DNA of 64,000 nt from Aotearoamyces nothofagi (Eukaryota > Ascomycota > Leotiomycetes > Leotiales > Tympanidaceae). Shown piece by piece: positions 9,646-20,021 of the stretch. The stretch spans positions 1 through 64,000 of the forward strand of contig JADDTR010000009.1 in NCBI GenBank assembly GCA_015345905.1. The letters are read 5' to 3'. The notes below the pieces were generated by a model. The model saw only the letters and a program-made list of their open reading frames with translations, made no database searches and was not told the DNA's origin. The position numbers and the translations under genes are program-made. Numbering within the stretch: the stretch's first letter is position 1; every line of letters begins with the position of its first letter.

Positions 9646-10180
9646 AACTTGTATCAGAAGGGTCTATAGTAAGGCTACAAATACAAGTGTCCCTAGGAGT
9701 GTTTAGTTTACACTACAGTTCCCTTAGAAAATAGTAAATAGTCTAATAACTTTAATATTTGTATATATATATATATAATATTTTGACAATTTAATTAAAT
9801 AAATATTTATATAAATAATAACTAGACCTCTATATAACTCTAATATTACAGCTACTATAGACCTTTAATTTAATGTCTAACTGGCTTATTATAATACTTA
9901 CTGTCTGTCTGTATAGTATATAGACTCTGACTCTATATATCTACTCTAGACTGTCTCTTATATATACTAGGCAGAGTATATATTACTAGAGCAAGTGTCT
10001 CTAGAGTAAGTGTTACTATTAGTACAGAGGTGTCGATTGAGCCCTAGACTATATACTTTATCTGCTTTAATCTAAGTAACCAACTAAGAGGCCTCTAGAG
10101 TTATAGCTAAAGTAGTAGGCCTATATACAATGGATATATAACCCTAAGTATCTAGAGTGTAAAATAACTAAGGAATTGGA
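9646..10180. other. AT-rich stretch, nothing recognised
   Basis: This is low-complexity TA/CTA-rich sequence with an (AT)n run near 9758-9770. No coding frame, tRNA or clear repeat unit was recognised. Confidence 0.6.
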
Positions 10181-10189
10181 TATAGACAC

Positions 10190-11100
10190 CTCTATAAACT
10201 AGACATCTACACTTCTACAAATAGAGTGAATTGGATATATACACTTCTAGGAATTGGGTATATACACTTCTAGGAATTGGATATATACACTTCTAGAAAT
10301 TCAATGCCTATATACTTAGGCAACCCTAGTACACTAAGGAATTCAGTATACCCGCCTCTACAAATTGAATGTACTAGATATATCCACTCTTTAAGAGTAC
10401 AGTATATACAATTCTAAGAATTCTATATACCTGCTTCTATAAATTTAGTAAACTAGATATACTTGCTCTCTAGGAATTGGATATATATACTCTCTAGGAA
10501 TTCGGTATATATACTCTCTAGCAATTCGGTGCCTATATAATCAGGCAACCCTAATACTCAGAATATCTGCCTCTACAAATTGAGTAAATTGAGTACATCT
10601 GCTCTCTAGGAATTCAATGTATACTTCCTAGGAATTGAGTGAATTGAGTGCAACAGCTCTCTAGGAATTAGATATATACTTCCTAGAAATTGGGTGAATT
10701 GGATATATACTGCTGTCTAGGAATTGGGTATATATACTCTCTAGGAATTGGGTTGCCTATATACTCAGGCAACCCCATTCAGAAATTCAGTATATATACT
10801 CAGTAGTATATACACTTCTAGGAATTGAGTGAATTAGATATATACCGCTTCCTAGGAATTGGGTATATATGCTCTCTAGAAGTTGGGTGTATACACTCTC
10901 TAGAAATTGGGTGTATACACTCTCTAAGAATTGGGTATATACACTCTCTAGGAATTGGGTATATATACTCTCTAAGAATTGGATATATACACTCTCTAGA
11001 AGTTAGGTGTATACACTCTCTAGGAATTGGGTATATATACTCTCCAGGAATTGGGTGTATATACTCTCTAGGAATTGGGTACCTATACTCTCAGGCAACC
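10190..11100. repeat. 24-bp minisatellite (CTCTCTAGGAATTGGGTATATATA type)
   Basis: Degenerate units of TCTAGGAATTGRRTATATAY spread from about 10,190. They become a regular 24-bp array at about 10,845-11,085, about ten units. Because 24 is a multiple of three, the plus strand stays open there and would encode an octapeptide repeat of the IHSLGIGY type. I regard the open frame as a by-product of the repeat. A longer-period phrase (CTATATACTCAGGCAACCCT) recurs four times within it. Confidence 0.8.
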
Positions 11101-11249
11101 CTATCTAGGAATTCGGTATATATATATAGTAGTGTACTTGGTAGTATATACAACCAAAGAACAGGCAATTCCAGGAACTAAATATATAAATAACTCAACA
11201 ACCATTGTAGGTATACTAATTCTGAGAGCAGTATTGAAACTGTACTATT

Positions 11250-11545
11250 GAGTATATTCAGGCCCTAAATTCTAGGGCCTATAGAAGCATGTTGAAATTC
11301 TTAGAGTTATTGGTATTATAGTATAATATCGATAGGTGCCTATATAGACTACACCTTAAATCTCCTATAGTAAAAAATTGGTATTATAGTATAATACTAG
11401 AGTACTAGTATTAGGGCCTGTAGAACTACATTGAAATTCTTAGAGTTATTGGTATTACAGTATAATACCAATAGATGCCTATATAGACTATACCTTAAAT
11501 CTCCTATAGTAAAAAATTGGTATTATAGTATAATACCAAAGTACT
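11250..11545. repeat. Tandem ~135-bp duplication with GGTATTATAGTATAATACC palindrome
   Basis: The phrase GGGCCTATAGAAGCATGTTG followed by AAATTCTTAGAGTTATTGGT and a TATTATAGTATAATA palindrome occurs at about 11,273-11,400 and again at about 11,413-11,545. It lies just upstream of the hAT transposase relic and might include its subterminal region, but no terminal repeat could be proven. Confidence 0.6.
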
Positions 11546-11564
11546 AGTATTAGAGTTACTGATC

Positions 11565-13970
11565 TATATAGGTTCTTATTGGATTTAAACATGTTAAAGA
11601 TATATATATAGGAAGATATATAGTAGATATAGTCTATACTATCATCGATAGATTCTATTTGATCGACTGGATATTTTGTATAACTATAGACAATGTATCT
11701 AATAATAGTATTATAAGAAGAGAGTTGGAGTTAATATTAGATGATATAGAGTAGAAGGCCTAAGCAACAACAATACTGTATATAGTATATATTATACAGC
11801 TAGTTGTAAAAGCTATAATAACATCATTTTATATAAAGCCAAGAGAAAATATAGACAAGGAGGATAGAGACAAAGGCAATAGAATTGAGCTCGATGTCGA
11901 AGAGGATAGTAGTATAGTTACTGTAATCCAAAAGGTAAGTATAGAACTCTGAGAGTTATAATACTCTACCTATAGTAATATCTAACAGTAATATTAATCG
12001 ATTTACTTTTTGAAGATATACAGTTTAAGCAAGCTTGCTAGTTAGTTGAGTAGAAGGACAGAGCTTTTATTACTCAAGCAGTTAGAGATCGAATCTAAAC
12101 GACTCTTATATATAAAGATTGATATTGATATATAATAGAACTCTATATACAATATAATTCTTTATACAATATATCTTTGGATTCTATTAAAAAGCTGGTT
12201 GGAGACTCAAATAGAAAAGGAGCTAGTACTTGACTGTTTCAACTTGACAAATATAGACTAGAAGAAGCTACAATATCTTATTGTTCTCCTTCGACCTTTT
12301 GCTGAATTTACAATGCTTCTTAAAACTACAAAGGACACTACTGTCAACTATATCTAGAATGTCTACAACGAGCTATTTACCTATCTCGAGCAGCTTTGGA
12401 CCAAGCTAGAGATCAAGGATTTATCTTAAGACCCCTAGATTACTGAGTTTATTACTATAATAGAGATAGAACTCTAGAAACTTTCAGTATATTATTCAAA
12501 TACTAGTAGTAAAGCTGAGGACTAGTATACTCTTGCTATAATTCTAGATCCCTTATAAAAGCTAGATGTCTTTGCTCAGTTTCAATAGAGTCCTACATTT
12601 AGAGTAAAATATAAACAGGTGTTCCTAAAGTATTAGAGGGACAATTATAAAGATACTATATCTAACAACCTTACTACTGATATAGGTTTTATAGTTCCGA
12701 GTACAATAAGAACTCTCAACTCGATTTTTAAACATCAACAACAAACGCCTAGTATAAGGTCTTTAACATCAAACTCTATACTGAAGAACAAAGCAGAACA
12801 ATATCTGCTTTTGCCTCTTTATCCTATAGGTACTAAAACTTCAGTCTTAGCTATATAGGAGGGACTAGAGAGTTCTTATCCTTTTGTTGTATAGATGGCT
12901 TATAATATTCTTGCTATTCTAGGTATGTAAATAGTAATACTAAATAGTAATACAAAGGGCTAACAATTATTTATAAAAGCTGTTGGCTCTGGGGTTGAAA
13001 GAACATTCAATATTGTACAGAAGGGGGTTGGCGAAAGTTATAGATTATATAGATTATTATATAACTCAACAACCAATAAATCAATTGACTTAAAATCTTA
13101 TAAGACTACCTTTATACTTAATAACTTCCTATATATAAATTGGTACCTCATCAATCCACTTGTTGAAAATATCAGGTATAATATCATTTTCCCAAATATC
13201 TAGTATTGCTTCTTTTAAGTTAGCCAAACTCCAACCACTATAAGGCTTTCTATTCTGCAACTTTTGCTTGATAACCCTCTAAACATTCTCAATTGGATTA
13301 AGATCTGGTGACTAAAGTGGCCAATCAATTTGCAGTTTTCCAGTCTGTCGTTTAGTAGCTTCCTTAAGCCATTGTACTCTAATAGATTGAGGTATATCAA
13401 CTTCTTTAGCAGCAGCTCTCTAGGACTATTTGGTACTCTCTACCAAGGCACGAAACCGAGATTTTTTAGGAGTAGTCCACTTCTTACAAATACAAGCCAT
13501 GATTATTACTAGATTTTGTTTAAATTCCATTGTTGTAGTTCTATATACTAATGGGTTTTCTATACTACAACTTAAGCAATCTGTAACTTTTACCAACCTC
13601 CTACTATACAAAACCTATATAAATATTATAGAGCTCAGATAAACCCTAATACAGTTACTAAATCTATAATAGTTAAGCACTTCAACAGGTTTAAATAGGA
13701 GATATTTAGAGAATAGAGCAATGTCGATTATCGATATAGTATAGAGGATGTTAATAAGTCAATTGAGAAGAGAGAGAGGGATATTGTAGTAGAAGCAGAG
13801 ATATCAAAGAACAAGGTAGATATATTAAACCTACCTCTTATATAGCAAGTGTTACAACAAATACAGAGGATAGAAACATCAATACTAAGGCCAAGACAAA
13901 AGAGGGCATTAGATGATAATCAGAGTACAGATGAATTAAGTTCTACAAAGAGCTAAGCAACTTAGTAAAG
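11565..13970 (+). mobile_element. hAT-superfamily transposase relic
   Basis: Plus-strand frames give the hAT order. They are GFKHVKDIYIGRYI, then ITIDNVSNN (the D-containing region), YIIQLVVKAIITSF, a short intron at about 11,937-12,016, VLLRPFAEFTMLLKTTK, LAIILDPL.KLDVFA, SSYPFVV.MAYNILAI, GSGVERTFNIVQK (dimerisation region), and after an insertion VKHFNRFK with an acidic tail at about 13,670-13,950. Many in-frame stops are present, again mostly TAG with some TAA, so the gene is dead. No N-terminal BED zinc finger was found upstream, where minisatellite begins, so the 5' part is probably missing. Element ends and target duplication were not identified. Confidence 0.8.
13060..13650 (-). mobile_element. 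Internally deleted Tc1/mariner element inserted in the hAT relic
   Basis: On the minus strand a start near 13,510 gives a helix-turn-helix region (PKKSRFRALVEST, RAAAKEVDIPQSIRVQWLK) followed at once by the C-terminal Tc1/mariner segment DWPL.SPDLNPIENV, VIKQKLQNRKP and a terminal helix near 13,130. The middle of the transposase, with the first two catalytic Asp residues, is missing, while the NPIEN segment bearing the last acidic residue remains. Stops fit CAG or TGG changed to TAG. The hAT coding frame is interrupted around 13,060 and resumes near 13,655, so this element inserted into the hAT copy. Exact inverted repeats and the TA duplication could not be fixed. Confidence 0.75.
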
Positions 13971-14146
13971 AAGAGTTTAGGAGTCTAATAGTTTAGGAGT
14001 CTAAGATATAGAATTGCAATTTTAAATATAATTGAAATCGAACAGTGTTACTATTGAGTATTACTGTCTATATAACTCAAGCAATGTAATTGAAGCTTCT
14101 AGTATTACTATAAAGTGTTACTATAAAGTGTTACTATCTATATAAC

Positions 14147-14470
14147 CAATAAATGGTCTAGACTAAACTGAACTAGACTAGACTATTATTTACAGTTCAG
14201 TCTCAAGCTATATAATATAGACCGTTTTTCAAAGTAGTCTAGACTAAACTAGACTGTAAATACTAGTCCGGTCTCAAGGACTATAATGTAGACTGTTTTT
14301 CAAAGCGGTCTAGACTGAACTAGACTGTAAATACTAGTCTGGTCTCAAGGACTATAATATAGACTATTTAAAAATCGAGGTATTCAAAGACTAGACTAGA
14401 CTGCTTTTTATAGACCGGTCTAGTCTAGACTGTTTATTTACAGTCTAGTCCAGCTAGTCTAAGCAGTAGA
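14147..14470. repeat. TCTAGACT-rich ~320-bp repeat, copy A
   Basis: The sequence begins TATATAACCAATAAATGGTC and contains about two and a half internal units of about 70 bp (ATAGACCGTTTTTCAAAG, then GTCTAGACTAAACTAGAC, then GTCCGGTCTCAAGG). A second copy in the same orientation lies at 16,377-16,697. Differences between copies are mainly transitions. No coding capacity is visible. Confidence 0.8.
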
Positions 14471-16076
14471 CAGCTTAGACTAATTAGCCTTCTTAGTCTA
14501 GACTTTACAACAGCAATTATAAGCCTATATATTGATATCAATATTATACTTAGTAACAAGTAGGAAAAATCTATTAACTTATCTGACAATCAACAGTCAG
14601 TGCCTTAGCAATAAGAGTACAACTATCTTCTTATACTATAGTATAGCAGTTATTGAAAGAAGTGGCTATATTGTTAGAATCGAGAATTGGATATAATAGC
14701 ATTACTATAGAGTGTTATTATAAGTTATAAAGAAAAAAGAGAAGAGAGCTCTACTTATAAGGTAACTTAAGTCGATTCTTAAAGAAGGTAAAAAGAGAGA
14801 AATCGAGGAGAGGAATTGACTCTTATATATCCCTAACTTAGTATAGAGGTTACTACTATTCTTTATTGTCAATAGACAGAGGCTTTCTTTATTGTCAATA
14901 GGTAGAAGCTTTCTTTATTGTCAATAGTATACAGCTTAGTATTATAAAACCTTTTCTTTGTTTGATTGCTGTCTAAAATAAGCAATTCACTAAAAGGAAG
15001 CAATAGCTGTCTAAAATAGTGAATTGCTTTTTCTCGTCTATAAAGAGAGCCTTCTCTTCTACTTCTGCTCTCTCTTTCTTTTTCTTTAAGACTCTCCTCT
15101 TCTACCAAAGTAAGTATAGTAATATATAACAATAATACAGAGTATCTAGATTTTAGCTGATCTGATAGTATTATAATTTATAATACCTCAGGTAAAAAAG
15201 TCATCTAAGAAGATCAGCCTTTAAGACCAAGGTAAGTATACTCTCTCTCTCCCTCTCCCTCTCCTCTATTACTTCGGACTATTAACCTTATATTATAGAC
15301 ACTTGTACCACTTTATATATCCCTTTGTATACCAAGGCAATTATAAACTATTGGTGGTATAATATTGCCAAGGCTGTATAGGATCAAACCTATAAGACCG
15401 ACAAGCTCTATCTCTATCCAAGGCCTCCTAGAGTCTTAGACAACCCTTGCTCTATAAAGGTAGATAGTAAGTAATCCCCTATCTAATATATATAGTTACT
15501 AATCAAGAATAGCCTATACTCTACTTAAAATCAGGTACTACCAAAAGGAGGTTAGATTCCTCCTGCTAAAATTGGTATTCTAGTACCTGGTTTATAAAAT
15601 CACCTAGGATATAAGGATAGATAGCAGTCTATAGTACCAATCCTCTACTATTCTAGTGCTCTAGAAGGCTAGTAAAGTATATCTGACCTTGTTCTTTGAA
15701 GGTAAGTTGAATCTCTCTACTAATTAATAATGAAATAACTAATGAATTCTAGCTTCCAATATATATATAATCTATACTAAGTGTATTACTATCCAGAGCA
15801 AGGATATATAGCTAGTGAAGTGGTTTTGTACCTCTGCAATGGTCCAAGGGGTCTACAATTTGTAAATAAAAAAAATTTAACTGTAATTCTACTTTTGTAG
15901 TTATTAGTATAATAGTAATAGTAAACAGTAATACAATGACATCTAGAATTGTAGATATATTATACCTTTAAAATTCCTATATTTTCTGAACAGTAATACT
16001 CAACAGTAATACAATAATATATAAAATCTTAAACTATTCCGATTTTAATATAAATAATCTAATAATATATTTAATT
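14471..16076. other. Between the TCTAGACT repeats: AT-rich, no intact gene
   Basis: This stretch holds a three-copy direct repeat containing CTTTATTGTCAATAG at about 14,870-14,935 and several GGTAAGT donor-like sites (about 15,232 and 15,702). Short frames such as YTKAIINYWWYNIAKAV at about 15,330 hint at decayed coding DNA without a recognisable domain. A hairpin-prone segment (AGGTACTACCAAAAGGAGG..TTGGTATTCTAGTACCTGG) lies at about 15,534-15,594. The motif ACTATTGAGTATTACTG at 14,050 and its inverse at about 15,990-16,010 could be ends of a small element, but this is weak. Confidence 0.5.
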
Positions 16077-16376
16077 GTTATAGACCGTTTCTTAGACTGG
16101 ACTGTTTTGCTCTAGACTGAACTGGACCGTTTTAAAACAGTTCAGTTCAGTCTAGAGATTTCTAGACCGAACTATTTTGAAATGGTTCAGTCTAGTCTTA
16201 CTATCTAAATAGTCTATAGTATTATAACCTAGACTGGACTATTAATATCAATCTAGTTCTAGACTGGACTATTCTGAAATGGTCTAGTCTAGTTTCAGAA
16301 GAAACAGTCTAGTCTATAAAACAGTCTATAAATTACTCTCAAAACCAGACTAAACTAGACTGTTGGCTAGTCTAGT
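16077..16376. repeat. Inverted TCTAGACT-type repeats including a 48-bp palindrome
   Basis: Bases 16,110-16,157 form a near-perfect palindrome (CTCTAGACTGAACTGGACCG facing CAGTTCAGTCTAGAG, centre TTTTAAAA), with two mismatched base pairs, both explainable as transitions. The flanks carry more copies of AGACTGGACT / AGTCTAGTCT in both orientations. It adjoins repeat copy B and shares its core motif. Confidence 0.7.
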
Positions 16377-16697
16377 CTATATAACCAATAAATGGTCTAG
16401 ACTGAACTGAACTAGACTAGACTATTATTTACAGTTCAGTCTCGAGCTATATAATATAGACTATTTTTCAAAGTGGTCTAGACTAAACTAGACTATAAAT
16501 ATTAGTCCGGTCTTAAGAACTATAATATAGACCGTTTTTCGAAGTGGTCTAAACTGAATTGGACTATAAATACTAGTCTGGTCTCAAGGACTATAATATA
16601 GACTGTTTAAAAATCAAGGTACTCAAAGACTAGACTAGACCACTTTTTATAGACTAGTCTAGTCTAGACCGTTTATTTACAGTCCAGTTCAGCTAGT
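16377..16697. repeat. TCTAGACT-rich ~320-bp repeat, copy B
   Basis: This is the second copy of the repeat at 14,147-14,470, same strand and same internal order, about nine-tenths identical by eye. It starts with the same TATATAACCAATAAATGGTC and ends at CAGTTCAGCTAGTCTA. Confidence 0.8.
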
Positions 16698-16741
16698 CTA
16701 ATTTATATACAGATCTAATATAATATACTAACAACTATATA

Positions 16742-16830
16742 TATACCGACATTTTTTGTATAGGCTATAGTATAGTATAGGCTATAGTATAGATTATATA
16801 TAATCTACTAGGTTATAGAGATAGAGTTAT
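16742..16830. repeat. Second copy of the ACATTTTTTGTATAGG repeat
   Basis: CGACATTTTTTGTATAGGCT, then TATAATCTACTAGGTTATAG and AGATAG match 8,252-8,325. G/C positions are changed to A/T and there is a short internal duplication (CTATAGTATAGTATAGG). The remaining bases to 17,100 contain (AATG)n and (AATC)n microsatellites at about 17,005-17,035 and no gene. Confidence 0.6.
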
Positions 16831-17154
16831 TGCCTTTGCTAGGTAAAGGAGGTTTCTATATATAGGGAGTTTCTCAGCTACTACCCTATAGAAAAAAGGC
16901 TCCTTTATACAGTAAAGAACAAAAGATAATTTTAGGTGGGAATACAATCGGGATATTAGAGAAACAATAGAAAGAAATCGAAGATAAAGAGTGTATATAA
17001 TAAATGAATGAATGAATCAGTCAATCAATCAATCTTCTTACAGTAAGCCTGATATTGTCAGTTACGCTATCGAAGACATCTATCAACACGGATATCTGAG
17101 GTTCGGCCCTCAACTAGTATTCTGACCTTCGGTGCTATAAGACCTCTATTCACT

Positions 17155-19039
17155 TCACTTGGCGCGCCTATCAGTAAGGCGTACATTGACACCGCTCTGC
17201 TTCGCAAACCAAGAAGCATCAATGGTCCACGTCTTCTCGCCTGCCCACTCGATACTAAACTCCCTCAGAAATTGCGGAACAAATTTCCCCATCTCCATCA
17301 AGCTGATGTTCTTTCCGAGGCAGGTCCTTGCTCCGAGCCCAAATGGCATGTAGCTTGATTCCATAGCCTTCAATCTCTCTTGCTCGACTCTACTATCGTT
17401 GCGCCGCTCCCATCTCTCGGGCCGGAAAAGCTCGGCGTCGGTCCCGTAAATGTCCTTGTTATAATGCATGACCCAGACGTGCGCGCCGATATTGGTACCG
17501 GGAGGCAGGAAATTGTCCCCAATCTGGAGTCCTTCGGGTGGTACAATTCGTTCAAGCAGGAGCGAACTTGCTGGGTGTAGACGCAACGCCTCTTTGATAA
17601 CCAGTGTCCTTGAGTATAGATTAGCCTTTTGTTACTAGCGATAGTTTCAAGACTTACAAATAAGGAATATGTGTCTGAGCTTCAGCAAATGTGACATATT
17701 CAGATAACAAGCCAGCTCGGTCTGCCATGTCGATCTGATCTTGTACCTTGGCAAGAGAGCTTGGGTTTCTCATCAAATAGTAGAAAATTGCTCGTAGCGA
17801 AATAGCTGTAGTATCGCTGCCTGCCAATCTGTATAGATGTAAGTGTGGACCCGCTTACGCCAAACTGATTACATACAGATTGACAAACATGTGATTTATC
17901 ATATCAAGCTCTGTCATCTTATTTGGATCTTTCTCGTTTTGCTTAGTCAGAAAGCCGAGAAAATCCTCAGCTCTGTCGTCTTTAGCTGTTGTATCTCTTG
18001 TCGCAAGTGCTTCATCGATCATCTATATAAATGTTAGTGCAATCCAATATAATAATGGCCAATAAATGCAATCATTCACAGAAGGAAGCTCAGCTTACCT
18101 TTGATACTGTATTGACAGGATCTTTCTTCGCAAGTGCTGGTATAGAGCTCATAACACGTTGCAATAAAGGATTTCCGAACAAGAAAGGGTGTAATCCAGG
18201 GTACTGGCCAATGCACGCAGCATACTTCAAGCCTATATCAATACCTGCCATGACTCCATTATAATCAGCACCAGCCTCGATGAAGCCAAAAGTCTGCTTG
18301 AAAGTTATTGCACCAATAACATCAAAAGCATAAAATTGTAGCCAAGCGCCCAGATCGTGGATTGAGGGACGACCAGAGGTGTCTTTAGGATCGCTGATTT
18401 GGCCTCGGAGTCGGGAAAAGAACTGCTTAGAAACACCATCAACTAGAGGTTCGAGTTTCAAAAGAGCTGAAAGCGAGTATTTCTGAGCAACTCCGGCCCT
18501 CAATCTTTTATGCTCAACTGGACTTGGCGTGCTGAAGATACTATACAGAGACTGCCCTTTATATAGCGGTGCTGTAAGTTTGTCAGCAAGAGTTAAGACA
18601 TGCAATGCCTACATATTGGAAGAAGACTCTTACTCAACGTATCGTAAAATGCAGACTAAATAGAGCTTGTTAGTGTGCTGGCTGTAGAATTGACGAGGTA
18701 CTTGGAGCATACCTTCGTATATCGACTAGAAATGCCATAGATGACAGGAAGAAGAGCCGGATCAGAAATCGATACGTGATTTGGTCCAATTCGAACAACG
18801 GTCCCATACTTTCCATGAAGCTTTCTGAATTCCTCGGGCGCCTTACCAGAAGACGCAATCTTGAGCCTGCGTAGACTTGTATATTTGACTCCTGAAGGAC
18901 CTGGGAGTTTGCCGAGATGATGGTTCCGCACTCCCGGAGCAAGTACAAGACAATAGAGGCAATAGCATAAGCCTATAAGAGTAAGAATCACGCATTTGAC
19001 ATCCAAAGCTGAGTTCCATCCTGAGGGAAAGGAGTCCAT
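17155..19039 (-). CDS. Cytochrome P450, pisatin-demethylase-like group
   Basis: This is a haem monooxygenase, likely ER-anchored. The start ATG is at 19039. Residues about 12-35 form an N-terminal membrane anchor, followed by a proline-rich hinge (LPGPSG). Signature elements in order are AGSDTTA (I helix, O2 activation), IKEALRLHP (K helix ExxR), FRPERW, and FGLGARTCLG with the haem-ligand Cys. Exons on the minus strand are about 19039-18713, an 18655-18634 micro-exon (22 nt), 18571-18099, about 18022-17870, about 17830-17655 and about 17605-17155. The intron after the micro-exon ends at CTTACAG and restores the frame TLTPLYKGQSLYSIF. Family-wide, such enzymes hydroxylate or demethylate phenolics and other small molecules; the substrate here cannot be told. 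It is complete, and first after the AT-rich block. Confidence 0.9.
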
Positions 19040-20021
19040 GTTCGATTATCAGTTATGCTCAACAGCTACAGCATTGACTGCAAATGTCAGCAGAGATGTT
19101 AATGACGGGCTGCAGACTATTTCGATGAATACAGACATCGGCGATGTGGGGCCGGCGGTGGGGCCGGCGGTGGGGATCAAGCTACCAAAGTTTCCCTAAG
19201 CTTCCGAGGGCGCCACTTCCCGGGGTTAAGGTTCCTGTCCCAAAGTTACAAGATAACTTCAAGATTTCTATATCTTTGAATTCCAATCTTATATAAGTAG
19301 TACAGTAAATAATATTGTAGAGGTGTGTTGAAATCTAAGGGCCAGTACTGGTAGTCAGCAGAGCAGTGCCTTAGGCAACAGTAGCAGGAGCCACCTTAAG
19401 GGGAATTCCCACCAGCCTATAACTTGAGCTTTTAAGCATCAATTATACAAAACACTGTAGCCTATAACTATATACTAGACTGCAATATATAATATAAGAA
19501 CGTTAATTTGTATACACTTACTAGCCTACATGACTGCACTTTTACACTTACATGCGCTTTTACACTTACGCTGACCACCGGCAAGGTGATCAGTACTGAC
19601 GGTTATAAACACTGAATATAGAGCGCTGAGAGCGTGTAAGTATAGAGCACTAGGCATTGGTATAGGAGTATATAAGCACTGGGAGTATAAGGCATTATAA
19701 TAAAAGTATCTTCAATCTAGTTGAATTTGCACGCTCGCCTTGGCGAGCGCCGAGTATACTCATTTAACTATACTCCAATAGTTAGACAAATGAGCGTTGG
19801 CGACTAGAAGAGCTTCTGCAGTAAGTTGATTCCTGTCTACGCTCTATAAACTCGCGACAGATATTTTAAGTACACTGGAAGAGAAATAAATCTTGTAAAA
19901 CAACCTCAAGCATCCTTCTATTTACTATAACAGTCTCTGCTTTGCGGTCTGCCATTGTAACGATGAACCTTCAAAGCAGACAGCTATCTTACACGAACAT
20001 AACGACAGGCGTTTAGATGGT
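19040..20021. other. Intergenic, no gene recognised
   Basis: The 5' flank of the P450 has a doubled GGGGCCGGCGGT at about 19,150. Further on are AT-rich sequence, a TTACACTTACATGCGCTTTT repeat at about 19,540-19,570, and a short hairpin GCTCGCCTTGGCGAGC at about 19,733. No frame of substance was seen. Confidence 0.6.

Larger units (their letters stand above)
1..17100. other. AT-rich, RIP-like repeat compartment
   Basis: This block is AT-rich and dominated by TA, CTA and TAG. It has no intact gene of ordinary length. It contains decayed coding frames (SNF2 helicase, lysyl-tRNA synthetase fragment, hAT and Tc1/mariner transposases) whose in-frame stops are mostly TAG, as expected from CAG to TAG change, plus many tandem repeats. 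C-to-T at CpA and the matching G-to-A on the other strand are the known products of repeat-induced point mutation in ascomycetes. The block ends abruptly near 17.1 kb, where normal-composition genes begin. RIP is inferred from the pattern and was not measured. Bases 1-280 hold nothing recognisable except one TAACTGCAGTTA palindrome at 118-129. Confidence 0.8.

Noticed and set aside
10825-11181. 118-codon repetitive ORF (IHSLGIGY repeats)
   Set aside because: It follows from the 24-bp period of the minisatellite, and no start context, intron or domain supports a gene.
14147-16697. Paired direct repeats as the ends of a retroelement
   Set aside because: No TG..CA ends, primer-binding site or coding remnants were seen, and the repeats have an internal satellite structure.
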